A stretch of DNA of 64,000 nucleotides from Streptomyces spongiicola (GTDB lineage: Bacteria; Actinomycetota; Actinomycetes; Streptomycetales; Streptomycetaceae). The notes under the pieces were generated by a model, which worked only from the letters and a program-made list of their open reading frames with translations, was not told the origin of the DNA and ran no database searches. A program made the translations under genes and the position numbers. Within the stretch, counting starts at the first letter, position 1. Each line of letters opens with the position of its first letter. The stretch covers positions 4,489,501 through 4,553,500 of the forward strand of contig NZ_CP029254.1 in assembly GCF_003122365.1 (NCBI RefSeq). Direction: 5' to 3'. Shown here piece by piece: positions 1 to 7,763 of the stretch.

Positions 1-30
1 CCGTCACCCCCGAGGTGACGGGGCGGTTCT
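1..30 (+). terminator. Terminator of an upstream gene
   Basis: A perfect 8-bp stem (CCGTCACC / GGTGACGG) with a 5-nt loop spans 1-21 and is followed by a T-rich stretch (TTCTTT). No gene end lies inside the window, so it most likely terminates the gene left of the window, which by remembered synteny would be rho. Confidence 0.7.
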
Positions 31-70
31 TTCGTCCCCGGAATCCCATCGTCCACTGGTCAAACGGCTG

Positions 71-86
71 TTGACGCGCGTATCAT
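71..86 (+). promoter_or_regulatory. Possible promoter of the secreted protease gene
   Basis: TTGACG at 71-76 and TATCAT at 81-86 are too close to form one promoter. Either TTGACG is a -35 with a poor -10, or TATCAT is a -10 with a weak -35 around 57-62. Some promoter is expected here because an upstream terminator precedes it. Confidence 0.3.
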
Positions 87-244
87 CGCCCAATCGAAGT
101 GGGGGGGAATCCACTGCGTGGCACCGCCGGGGCCGGAAGGCCTCGTGAACCGTGCTGCCCGCGTGTTCGCCACACCCCGCCACTACCTGGATCCTCTCCC
201 GGCGGGCGGTCGCGCACTGCCGGTTCGACCCAAGGGGTTACCGA

Positions 245-2038
245 GTGCAGACACGCACCCGTGGTGGCCGGCACAAGCGCCGTACAAGGCTCGCGATACC
301 GGCCGTGGCCGCGGTCGTCGCACTGACCGGCGCGGGAGTCGCGATCACCGGCTCGGGTTCCGCCGAGGCGGGCGAGACGACACCCATCAGCCTGGAGCCG
401 GCGCGGTCCAGCCCGGTCACCCAGCAGGAGCTCGCCCAGCGCGCGGTCAGGGCCATGGCCGCCGCCGAGTCCGACAAGTCGCCGAAGCCCGCGGCCCGTT
501 CGGCCGCCAAGGCCGCACCGAGCGCCCGCATCATCGGCGGCAAGGAGACGACGATCTCCGCCGCCCCGTGGATGGCGCAGCTGCACTTCTGGGACAGCCA
601 GGGCGGCTACTTCTGCGGCGGTGTCGTCATCGCCCCGACGAAGGTCGCCACCGCGGCGCACTGCGTCAAGGGCATCAAGTGGTACTCGGACGGCGTCGTG
701 GTCGTCGGCACCGACCGGATGCCCTCCGAGAACGGCGACCTGCACGGCGGCGTGGCGGTCGACGTCAAGCGCCAGTGGCACCACCCGCAGTACAGCCCGT
801 ACACGCTCGACAACGACGTGGCCGTGCTCACGCTGGAGAAGGCGGTCTCCGTCCCCGCGCTGCCGATCGCGCAGCCGAACGACACCGCGCTCTACAAGAA
901 GGGCCTGGACGGCAAGGTCTACGGCTGGGGCCGCACCAGTTCCACCGTGCTCGACAGCGGCTCGGAGAAGCTCAAGGTCGCCGACGCGGACATCGTCTCG
1001 GACACCGACTGCAAGGCCGCCTACCCGACACCGACGGACACCGCGCCGAAGTTCGTGGCGGGCGGCATGCTCTGCGCCGGCGCCGCGCCCACCGGCAGGG
1101 ACGAGACCACCGAGACCACCTGCAACGGTGACTCCGGCGGCCCGCTGGTCGTCGGCGGCAAGCTCGCCGGGCTGGTGTCCTGGGGCGACGTGGACTGCTC
1201 GGCGGCCGGGAAGTACGGCGTGTACGCGAAGGTCTCCGCCTACTCCGCGCCGATGCAGGCCCGCGTCGACGACACCAACCGCAACCGCGACCACACGGCG
1301 GACCTGCTGGCGCGCCGCACCTCGGACAGCACGCTGTTCGGCTGGACCTCCAAGGTCACCTCGCTGGCCCGGACGCTCAACCACGGCAAGTTCTCCGGCC
1401 ACAACATGGCCATCCAGGGCGACCTCGACCGGGACGACCACGAGGACGTGCTGCTCCGCGCGTCCAGCGGCCACGTGTACTGGGACCACTACGTGGCGGC
1501 CACCGGCAGGACCGAGCGCAAGCTGATCTCCACCGGGTGGAGCAAGAACAAGCAGTTCGTGATCCCCGGCGACCTCACCGGAGACGAGCTGCCGGACGTC
1601 CTCACGGTCAACTCCACCGGAACGCTCTACCTCTACCCCGGCAAGGGCAACGGCTCGCTCTCCGCCCCGGTCACCGTGGGCACCGGCTGGAGCCAGTACA
1701 CCATGCTGCGCGGCCACGGCGACTTCACCAACGACGGCAAGCCCGACGTCCTCGCCCGCACCGCCGACGGCTCCACCTACCTCCTCCGCGGCACCGGCAA
1801 GGCCTCCGCCCCGTTCGAGGCACGCCGCCTGGTCGGCAAGTTCACCCCCGGCAGCTTCAACGCGCTGATCACCGTCGGTGACGTCAACAGCGACGGCCAC
1901 GCGGACCTGCTGGCCCGCGACACGACCGGCAAGCTCTGGCTCTACCCGGGCAACGGCAGCAGCGCCCCGACCGGCGGCATCTTCGCCGCGCGCAAGGACT
2001 TCGGCACCGGCTGGCAGGCGTACAACCTGTTCGGCTGA
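245..2038 (+). CDS. Secreted trypsin-like serine protease with C-terminal FG-GAP/VCBS repeats
   Basis: A 597-aa extracellular S1-family serine protease. The GTG start at 245 is preceded by AAGGGG at 232-237; longer in-frame versions lack a ribosome site and have poor codon use. An Arg-rich N-region and hydrophobic core (about residues 18-40) ending near AEA form the signal peptide. A propeptide runs to Arg95, and the mature enzyme would begin IIGG at 96. The catalytic triad is His139 (AAHC), Asp191 (DNDVAVL) and Ser297 (GDSGGP). From about residue 345 on there are five repeats of the type GD-x-N/T-x-D-G-x-x-D-V/L-L, typical of FG-GAP/VCBS beta-propeller blades, probably for surface or substrate binding. 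It is monocistronic between two terminators. Substrate is unknown. Confidence 0.9.
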   Translation: MQTRTRGGRHKRRTRLAIPAVAAVVALTGAGVAITGSGSAEAGETTPISLEPARSSPVTQQELAQRAVRAMAAAESDKSPKPAARSAAKAAPSARIIGGKETTISAAPWMAQLHFWDSQGGYFCGGVVIAPTKVATAAHCVKGIKWYSDGVVVVGTDRMPSENGDLHGGVAVDVKRQWHHPQYSPYTLDNDVAVLTLEKAVSVPALPIAQPNDTALYKKGLDGKVYGWGRTSSTVLDSGSEKLKVADADIVSDTDCKAAYPTPTDTAPKFVAGGMLCAGAAPTGRDETTETTCNGDSGGPLVVGGKLAGLVSWGDVDCSAAGKYGVYAKVSAYSAPMQARVDDTNRNRDHTADLLARRTSDSTLFGWTSKVTSLARTLNHGKFSGHNMAIQGDLDRDDHEDVLLRASSGHVYWDHYVAATGRTERKLISTGWSKNKQFVIPGDLTGDELPDVLTVNSTGTLYLYPGKGNGSLSAPVTVGTGWSQYTMLRGHGDFTNDGKPDVLARTADGSTYLLRGTGKASAPFEARRLVGKFTPGSFNALITVGDVNSDGHADLLARDTTGKLWLYPGNGSSAPTGGIFAARKDFGTGWQAYNLFG

Positions 2039-2065
2039 CCCCGCCGCCGACCCCGCGGAATCCAC

Positions 2066-2112
2066 GGGCCCGTGCGCACCGAATCCCACCCGGTGCGCAC
2101 GGGCCCCTTCTC
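2066..2112 (+). terminator. Strong terminator after the protease gene
   Basis: A perfect 16-bp stem (2066-2081 with 2091-2106) and a 9-nt loop, followed by CTTCTC. It lies 28 nt after the protease stop codon. Confidence 0.85.
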
Positions 2113-2265
2113 ATGCGGTTCTCAGGGTCCTCACAGCTGCCCGTGCAACCCTTCTCGCTCCTCGCCGGTCTCACAGGTGGAGTAACAAAGCTTGACAGGT
2201 TGGACAAAGCGCGCCTGAAGGTCGCGGCCGGGGGGTATCGGGACCTACGAGGACTTCGGGGAGCC

Positions 2266-3354
2266 ATGACGGACCAGAGCAGCGGCCGAATACACGGGAC
2301 GGGCCGGCGGCGCAGGCCGGCCACCGCGCGGCGCCGGGCCGCGACCCTCGCCAGGTGGTCCACGGCGGGGCTGGTGCTCCTCGGGGGGGCGGGCCTCGGC
2401 GGGGCCTACCTCAAGCTCGACGGCAACATCCAGGGCGTCGACATCAGCGGCCGGCTCGGCAGCGACCGGCCGGACGACGTCGACAACGGCTCCCTGGACG
2501 TCCTCGTCCTCGGCTCCGACTCCCGGGTGGGCGCGAACGGCGAGTACGGCAGGGACGAGGGCGGCGCCCGCTCCGACACGGCGATGATCGTGCACATATA
2601 CGAGGGGCACCGGAAGGCCGCCGTCGTCTCCGTGCCCCGCGACACCCTCGTCGACCGGCCCTCGTGTACCGACAGCCGGGGCGGCAGCGTCCCCGGCGAG
2701 CACCGCGCCATGTTCAACACGGCCTACGAGGTCGGCGGACCGGCCTGCGCGGTGAAGACCGTCGAGCAGCTCTCCGGTGTCCGCATGGACCACTACATCG
2801 AGGTCGACTTCACCGGCTTCAAGCAGCTCGTCGACGGACTCGGCGGTGTGGACGTCACCACGACCGAGGCGATCAGCGACTCCGCGAGCCATCTGGACCT
2901 CCCGCCGGGCACGCACACGCTCAGCGGAGAGCAGGCGCTCGGGCTGGTGCGCACCCGCAAGGCCGTCGGCAACGGCAGCGACCTCGGCCGGATCCAGCTC
3001 CAGCAGGCCTTCGTCAAGGCGCTGATACGGCAGGTCGGGGACGTGGGAGTGCTCAGCGACCCGAAGAGGCTGTACGACCTCGCCGACACCGCCACCAAGG
3101 CGATCACGCCCGACTCCGACCTCGACTCGGTCCAGGAACTCATCGGCTTCGCGAACGGCCTCGCGGACCTCGGCGCCGACGACATCCGGATGATCACCCT
3201 GCCGGTGGAGTACGACGAAGTGGACCCCAACCGCGTCGTGCCCCTGGAGAAGCAGAGCGAGCAGGTGTGGACGGCACTGCGCGCCGACCTGCCCATCCCC
3301 GCGACCGCGACCGAGGGCACCGCGGACGGGCAGGCCGCGGACATCGTGGAGTAG
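2266..3354 (+). CDS. LytR-CpsA-Psr (LCP) family cell-wall glycopolymer ligase
   Basis: A 362-aa type II membrane protein. LCP enzymes move undecaprenyl-linked glycopolymers such as teichoic acids onto peptidoglycan outside the membrane. The ATG at 2266 follows GGGGA; an upstream in-frame ATG at 2113 lies inside the previous terminator region and is rejected. The order is an Arg-rich cytoplasmic tail (1-30), a transmembrane helix (31-49) and an LCP domain (about 76-260) with the motifs LVLGSDSR and, near its end, RTRK followed by GSDLGRIQLQQAF, whose Arg/Asp/Gln residues bind the pyrophosphate lipid. A near-consensus -35 (TTGACA, 2192-2197) lies upstream but without a good -10. A nearby polyprenyl-phosphate sugar transferase gene (9215) could supply related substrates; that link is inference. 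Confidence 0.88.
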   Translation: MTDQSSGRIHGTGRRRRPATARRRAATLARWSTAGLVLLGGAGLGGAYLKLDGNIQGVDISGRLGSDRPDDVDNGSLDVLVLGSDSRVGANGEYGRDEGGARSDTAMIVHIYEGHRKAAVVSVPRDTLVDRPSCTDSRGGSVPGEHRAMFNTAYEVGGPACAVKTVEQLSGVRMDHYIEVDFTGFKQLVDGLGGVDVTTTEAISDSASHLDLPPGTHTLSGEQALGLVRTRKAVGNGSDLGRIQLQQAFVKALIRQVGDVGVLSDPKRLYDLADTATKAITPDSDLDSVQELIGFANGLADLGADDIRMITLPVEYDEVDPNRVVPLEKQSEQVWTALRADLPIPATATEGTADGQAADIVE

Positions 3355-3361
3355 CGGACCT

Positions 3362-3433
3362 GCGGACCGGGGGACCTGCGGCCCGGCGGACCGGGGGACC
3401 TGTGGCCCGGCGGGCCCGGGGACCCGCGGAGCA
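3362..3433. repeat. Three tandem 24-bp GC-rich repeats
   Basis: Units at 3362-3385, 3386-3409 and 3410-3433. The first two differ at one base, the third is degenerate. They fill the start of the 258-bp gap between the LCP gene and rpmE. Confidence 0.8.
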
Positions 3434-3612
3434 GTGGAGTGGTGGAGTGGTGGGGTACGGGGTGCGCAAGGCCCCACCGCGGGGAATACCCGGAGCTGAC
3501 CCCCGGTTTTGGGAGATACGGCCGGTCCTGGCAGACTGGTACGTCGGCCCCGGTTCACGTGCGCGCATCCCGCGCGTGCGACCCGGCGCCCTCCCGGAAC
3601 TAGGAGAACCCC

Positions 3613-3837
3613 TTGAAGCGCGACATCCACCCCGAGTACGTCGAGACCCAGGTGAGCTGCACCTGCGGCGCGTCGTTCACCACTCGCAGCACCCTCCAGG
3701 GCGGCACCATCCGTGCCGAGGTCTGCTCCGAGTGCCACCCGTTCTACACGGGCAAGCAGAAGATCCTCGACACCGGTGGCCGTGTGGCCCGCTTCGAGGC
3801 CCGCTTCGGCAAGGCTGCCGGCTCCGCCAAGAAGTAG
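3613..3837 (+). CDS. rpmE: 50S ribosomal protein L31, zinc-binding type
   Basis: A 74-aa protein with a TTG start at 3613 and a strong ribosome site TAGGAGAA at 3601-3608. It has the four zinc-binding cysteines Cys16, Cys18, Cys38 and Cys41 (CTC and CSEC) and the L31 signature HPFYTGKQ. This marks the zinc-containing (C+) form, which in Streptomyces is replaced by a cysteine-free paralogue under zinc starvation. L31 sits at the central protuberance of the 50S subunit and bridges the two subunits. It is followed by a hairpin and prfA, the usual actinobacterial order. Confidence 0.97.
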   Translation: MKRDIHPEYVETQVSCTCGASFTTRSTLQGGTIRAEVCSECHPFYTGKQKILDTGGRVARFEARFGKAAGSAKK

Positions 3838-3846
3838 CGAGCCACT

Positions 3847-3895
3847 GCGCCGGTCCACGGCCGCCCCCGCGCGGGCGGTCGTGACCGGCGCTTTG
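3847..3895 (+). terminator. Hairpin between rpmE and prfA
   Basis: A 9-bp outer stem (GCGCCGGTC at 3847-3855 with GACCGGCGC at 3883-3891) encloses a second inverted repeat (CCGCCC / GGGCGG) and is followed by TTTG. It probably attenuates read-through from rpmE into prfA. Confidence 0.65.
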
Positions 3896-3941
3896 CCGTC
3901 TCTCCCGTAGCCACCCAAGGTCACGAATCCAGGAGCATCCG

Positions 3942-5015
3942 ATGTTCGAAGCGGTCGAGGAACTGGTCGGCGAGCACGCCGACCTCGAGAAGCAGCTCGC
4001 CGACCCTTCGGTCCACGCCGACCAGGGACGCGCGCGCAGGCTCAACAAGCGGTACGCCGAGCTGACCCCGGTCGTCGGCACCTACCGCTCCTGGAAGCAG
4101 ACCGGGGACGACATCGAGACGGCCCGTGAACTCGCCGCGGACGACCCCGACTTCGCCGCCGAGGTGAAGGAGCTGGAGAAGCAGCTTGAGGAGTTCACCG
4201 AGAAGCTGCGGCTGCTCCTCGTGCCCCGCGACCCCAGCGACGACAAGGACGTCATCCTGGAGATCAAGGCGGGGGCGGGCGGCGACGAGTCGGCGCTGTT
4301 CGCCGGCGACCTGCTGCGGATGTACCTCCGCTACGCCGAGCGCGTCGGCTGGAAGACGGAGATCATCGACGCCACCGAGTCGGAGCTCGGCGGCTACAAG
4401 GACGTCCAGGTCGCGGTGAAGCTCAAGGGCAACGCGACGCCCGAGCCGGGCCAGGGCGTCTGGTCACGGCTGAAGTACGAGGGCGGCGTGCACCGGGTGC
4501 AGCGCGTCCCCGCCACCGAGTCCCAGGGGCGGATTCACACCTCCGCCGCCGGCGTCCTCGTGACCCCGGAGGCCGAGGAGATCGACGTGGAGATCAGCCC
4601 CGCCGATCTGCGGATCGACGTCTACCGCTCCTCCGGCCCCGGCGGCCAGTCCGTCAACACCACGGACTCCGCGGTGCGGATCACCCACGTCCCCACCGGG
4701 GTCGTCGCCTCCTGCCAGAACGAGAAGAGCCAGCTCCAGAACAAGGAGCAGGCGATGCGCATCCTGCGCTCCAGGCTTCTCGCGGCGGCCCAGGAAGCGG
4801 CCGAGCAGGAGGCCGCCGACGCCCGCCGCAGCCAGGTCCGCACGGTCGACCGCTCCGAGAAGATCCGTACGTACAACTTCCCGGAAAACCGGATCTCGGA
4901 CCACCGCGTCGGCTTCAAGGCGTACAACTTGGACCAGGTGCTCGACGGGGAACTGGACGCCGTGATCCAGGCCTGCGTCGACGCCGACTCCGCCGCGAAG
5001 CTCGCCGCGGCGTGA
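3942..5015 (+). CDS. prfA: Peptide chain release factor 1
   Basis: A 357-aa class I release factor that recognises UAA and UAG in the ribosomal A site and triggers peptidyl-tRNA hydrolysis. The PAT tripeptide at 190-192 (in VPATESQGRIHTSA) is the RF1-specific stop-codon anticodon, separating it from RF2. The GGQ motif at 234-236 (SGPGGQSVN) carries Gln236, which the neighbouring PrmC methylates. The N-terminal 100 residues form the usual charged helical domain 1. ATG at 3942 follows AGGAG. prmC starts 43 nt downstream, so the factor and its modifying enzyme are probably co-expressed. Confidence 0.98.
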   Translation: MFEAVEELVGEHADLEKQLADPSVHADQGRARRLNKRYAELTPVVGTYRSWKQTGDDIETARELAADDPDFAAEVKELEKQLEEFTEKLRLLLVPRDPSDDKDVILEIKAGAGGDESALFAGDLLRMYLRYAERVGWKTEIIDATESELGGYKDVQVAVKLKGNATPEPGQGVWSRLKYEGGVHRVQRVPATESQGRIHTSAAGVLVTPEAEEIDVEISPADLRIDVYRSSGPGGQSVNTTDSAVRITHVPTGVVASCQNEKSQLQNKEQAMRILRSRLLAAAQEAAEQEAADARRSQVRTVDRSEKIRTYNFPENRISDHRVGFKAYNLDQVLDGELDAVIQACVDADSAAKLAAA

Positions 5016-5058
5016 GCCGCGCAACCACGAACGACCCCGCCCAGCCCGGAGGACCAGC

Positions 5059-5940
5059 GTGCAGTCGCTCCCCGGGGGACGACCCCGGTCCCCCCGCTCC
5101 CTGCTGCTAGCCGAGGTGGCCCAGGCCACCCGGCGGCTGGCCGACGCCGGCGTGCCGTCGCCGCGCTTCGACGCGGAGGAGCTGGCAGCCTTCGTCCACG
5201 GCGTCAAACGCGGCGAACTGCACCTGGTCGAGGACGCCGACTTCGACGCCCGCTACTGGGAGGCCGTCGCCCGCCGCGAGGCCCGGGAGCCGCTGCAGCA
5301 CATCACCGGGCGCGCCTTCTTCCGCTATCTCGAGCTCAGGGTGGGCCCCGGCGTCTTCGTGCCGCGCCCCGAGACCGAGTCGGTCGTCGGCTGGGCCATA
5401 GACGCGGTCCGTGCCATGGACGTGGTCGAGCCGCTCGTCGTCGACCTGTGCTCCGGCTCGGGCGCCATCGCGCTGGCGATCGCCCAGGAGGTACCGCGCT
5501 CCCGGGTGCACGCCGTCGAGCTGTCCGACGACGCGATCGGCTGGACCCGGAAGAACGCCGAGGGGTCCCGCGTCACCGTCCACCACGGGGACGCCCTCAC
5601 CGCCGTCCCCGAACTCGACGGACAGGTCGACCTCGTCATCTCCAACCCGCCGTACATCCCGCTCACCGAGTGGGAGTACGTGGCCCCGGAAGCGCGTGAC
5701 CACGACCCCCAGATGGCCCTCTTCTCCGGTGAGGACGGCCTCGACACCATCCGCGGGCTCGAACGCACGGCGCACCGGCTGCTGCGCCCGGGCGGTCTCG
5801 TCGTCGTCGAGCACGCCGACACCCAGGGCGGCCAGGTGCCCTGGATCTTCAGCGAGGAGGCGGGCTGGGCCGACGCGGCCGACCACCCCGACCTGAACAA
5901 CCGCCCGCGCTTCGCGACCGCCCGCAAGGCCATGCCATGA
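5059..5940 (+). CDS. prmC: Release factor glutamine N5-methyltransferase
   Basis: A 293-aa SAM-dependent methyltransferase (HemK family) that methylates the GGQ glutamine of release factors. The GTG start at 5059 follows GGAGGA. An N-terminal helical domain (to about residue 100) binds the release factor. The Rossmann fold begins near the motif VVDLCSGSGAIALAIA (SAM binding), and the catalytic NPPY tetrad is residues 196-199 (SNPPYIPL), which positions the glutamine amide. Its position directly after prfA is the standard arrangement. Confidence 0.96.
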   Translation: MQSLPGGRPRSPRSLLLAEVAQATRRLADAGVPSPRFDAEELAAFVHGVKRGELHLVEDADFDARYWEAVARREAREPLQHITGRAFFRYLELRVGPGVFVPRPETESVVGWAIDAVRAMDVVEPLVVDLCSGSGAIALAIAQEVPRSRVHAVELSDDAIGWTRKNAEGSRVTVHHGDALTAVPELDGQVDLVISNPPYIPLTEWEYVAPEARDHDPQMALFSGEDGLDTIRGLERTAHRLLRPGGLVVVEHADTQGGQVPWIFSEEAGWADAADHPDLNNRPRFATARKAMP

Positions 5941-6079
5941 GGGGGAGCGCGAGGAGGTCCCGGTCGGCCCGGGGCCGCGCACGGGAGACCACCGGGGCAC
6001 GCCCCCCCGCCCCGGCGGGGGTCCCCACGGCCGGGGGCCGGGCGAGGAGCAGAGTGACCGACAACGAGGAGGCCCGCTG

Positions 6080-6727
6080 ATGGCTCGGCGATACGACTGC
6101 AACGACGCGACGGACCGCGCCACCGGCCTGCGGGAGGCCGCCTCGGCCGTCCGCCGCGGCGAACTCGTCGTGCTGCCCACCGACACCGTCTACGGCATCG
6201 GCGCGGACGCCTTCGGCTCCGAGGCCGTCGCCGATCTCCTGACGGCCAAGGGGCGCGGGCGCAACATGCCCACCCCCGTCCTCATCGGCTCCCCGAACAC
6301 GCTCCACGGACTGGTCACCGACTTCTCCGAGCAGGCGTGGGAACTCGTCGACGCGTTCTGGCCCGGGGCGCTGACGCTCGTCGCCCGGCACCAGCCGTCG
6401 TTGCAGTGGGACCTCGGGGACACCCGCGGCACCGTCGCCATCCGGATGCCGCTGCACCCGGTCGCCATCGAACTCCTCACCGAGGTCGGCCCGATGGCCG
6501 TGTCCTCCGCGAACCTCACCGGCCACCCGGCGCCCGAGACCTGCGGCGCAGCCGAGGACATGCTCGGCGACTCGGTCTCCGTGTACCTCGACGGCGGTCC
6601 GACCCCCGGCAACGTGCCGTCCTCGATCGTCGACGTCACCGGCGAGGTCCCGGTCCTGCTGCGCGCGGGCGCCCTGGAGGCGGACGAGCTGCGCAAGGTC
6701 GTACCCGACCTCGAGGTGGCGCCGTGA
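6080..6727 (+). CDS. L-threonylcarbamoyladenylate synthase (Sua5/YciO/YrdC family)
   Basis: A 215-aa YrdC-domain protein making threonylcarbamoyl-AMP from threonine, bicarbonate and ATP, the first step of the t6A37 modification of ANN-decoding tRNAs. Start ATG 6080 is preceded by GAGGAGG. The family features are LPTDTVYGIGADA near the N-terminus, the Lys/Arg-rich KGRGRNMPTPVLI, and PMAVSSANLTG in the second half. The length fits a single YrdC domain without the extra Sua5 domain (about 200 aa). It follows prmC after 139 bp and precedes the phosphatase homologue by 28 bp, a conserved actinobacterial order. Confidence 0.93.
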   Translation: MARRYDCNDATDRATGLREAASAVRRGELVVLPTDTVYGIGADAFGSEAVADLLTAKGRGRNMPTPVLIGSPNTLHGLVTDFSEQAWELVDAFWPGALTLVARHQPSLQWDLGDTRGTVAIRMPLHPVAIELLTEVGPMAVSSANLTGHPAPETCGAAEDMLGDSVSVYLDGGPTPGNVPSSIVDVTGEVPVLLRAGALEADELRKVVPDLEVAP

Positions 6728-6755
6728 CCGGAGCGAACAGCCGGGGGCCGGCACA

Positions 6756-7406
6756 GTGACCGTCCCTGAGGGACGTGGCATAGAAGGTACGGCCGCAGCC
6801 TGCGGCACTTTCCGGATCCTCCACGTCAGCACCGGCAACGTCTGCCGCTCGCCGATCACCGAGCGGCTGACGCGGTATGCCCTGAGCCGCCGGCTCGGCG
6901 ACCCCCTCGCCGGCGGGCTGCTCGTGGAGAGCGCCGGCACCTGGGGCCACGAGGGTGCCCCGATGGAGGCGAACGCCGCCACGGTCCTCACCGACTTCGG
7001 CGCCGACCCCGGCGGCTTCGTGGGGCGCGAACTGCTCGACGAGCACGTCATCCGGGCGGATCTGGTGCTCACCGCCACCCGCGACCACCGGGCACAGGTC
7101 ATCTCCATGGGGCACTCCGCGGGTCTGCGCACCTTCACGCTGAAGGAGTTCACCCGGCTCGTGCGGGCCATAGACCCGGCGACCCTGCCGGACCCCGACC
7201 AGGACGGCGTCGTGGAGCGCGCGCGGGCCCTGGTGCGGGCGGCCGCGGCCCTGCGCGGCTGGCTGCTGGCACCGAGCGCGGAGGCGGACGAGGTCCACGA
7301 CCCGTACGGGGGGCCCATCACCTTCTTCCGGTCCATCGGCGACGAGATCCACCAGGCGCTCGACCCGGTGCTGACGGCGCTGACGGGCGTCCCGGCCCGC
7401 CGCTGA
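6756..7406 (+). CDS. Low-molecular-weight protein tyrosine phosphatase homologue, catalytic Cys replaced by Ser
   Basis: A 216-aa protein of the LMW-PTP/arsenate reductase fold with a GTG start at 6756. The P-loop reads VSTGNVCRSP. Family members have C-x5-R with the nucleophilic Cys first; here that position is Ser25, while the second loop cysteine (Cys30), Arg31 and Ser32 are kept. A DPYGG segment near residue 188 matches the general-acid Asp loop. So it should bind phosphate or a phosphotyrosine but is not expected to form the cysteinyl-phosphate intermediate. It is probably a binding protein or an altered enzyme. It lies between the threonylcarbamoyl-AMP synthase and glyA genes. Confidence 0.85.
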   Translation: MTVPEGRGIEGTAAACGTFRILHVSTGNVCRSPITERLTRYALSRRLGDPLAGGLLVESAGTWGHEGAPMEANAATVLTDFGADPGGFVGRELLDEHVIRADLVLTATRDHRAQVISMGHSAGLRTFTLKEFTRLVRAIDPATLPDPDQDGVVERARALVRAAAALRGWLLAPSAEADEVHDPYGGPITFFRSIGDEIHQALDPVLTALTGVPARR

Positions 7407-7763
7407 CGGCTCACGGCGCGGCGGGGCTGCGGGGCTCCCGGGGTCTGCGGGGGTCTGGCGGGACTCCGGGTCTGCGGGAACACGGGGGAACAGCGGGAAC
7501 ACGGGGCCCGGTCGTACCCGTACGAAGCCCCCGTCCTCCACCGCCGTACGGCCCGATGCCCAGGGAGCCGGCCCACGGGGACGGCCCGGCCGGAGACGGA
7601 CGGGCGGTGCCGCCGAGGCGTGGCCCGGACGGCAGGGCGTCGGCGAGGCGTGGCCCGGACGGCCGAACGAGCCGGATCCGGGCCGCCGGGCACCGGGCGC
7701 CCGGGCCCACCCGGGCCTACATTGGAGGGGCCGTACACCCCCACGTGAGGCCGGGAGACCACG
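7407..7763. other. Non-coding gap before glyA with short direct repeats
   Basis: 357 bp with no convincing gene. The first part is a G-rich stretch with repeated GGGGTCTGCGGG-like units (about 7420-7510). Two identical 20-bp copies (CGAGGCGTGGCCCGGACGGC) lie at 7614-7633 and 7644-7663. The last 40 bp should contain the glyA promoter, with CCTACATTGGAGG as the only lower-GC patch. No glycine-riboswitch fold was recognised. Confidence 0.6.

Noticed and set aside
83..2089. A 668-aa minus-strand frame opposite the protease gene
   Set aside because: Antisense shadow; the plus strand has a full catalytic triad, signal peptide and ribosome site.
7407..7763. Glycine riboswitch upstream of glyA
   Set aside because: No recognisable aptamer core or tandem arrangement; the gap is simple GC-rich direct repeats.
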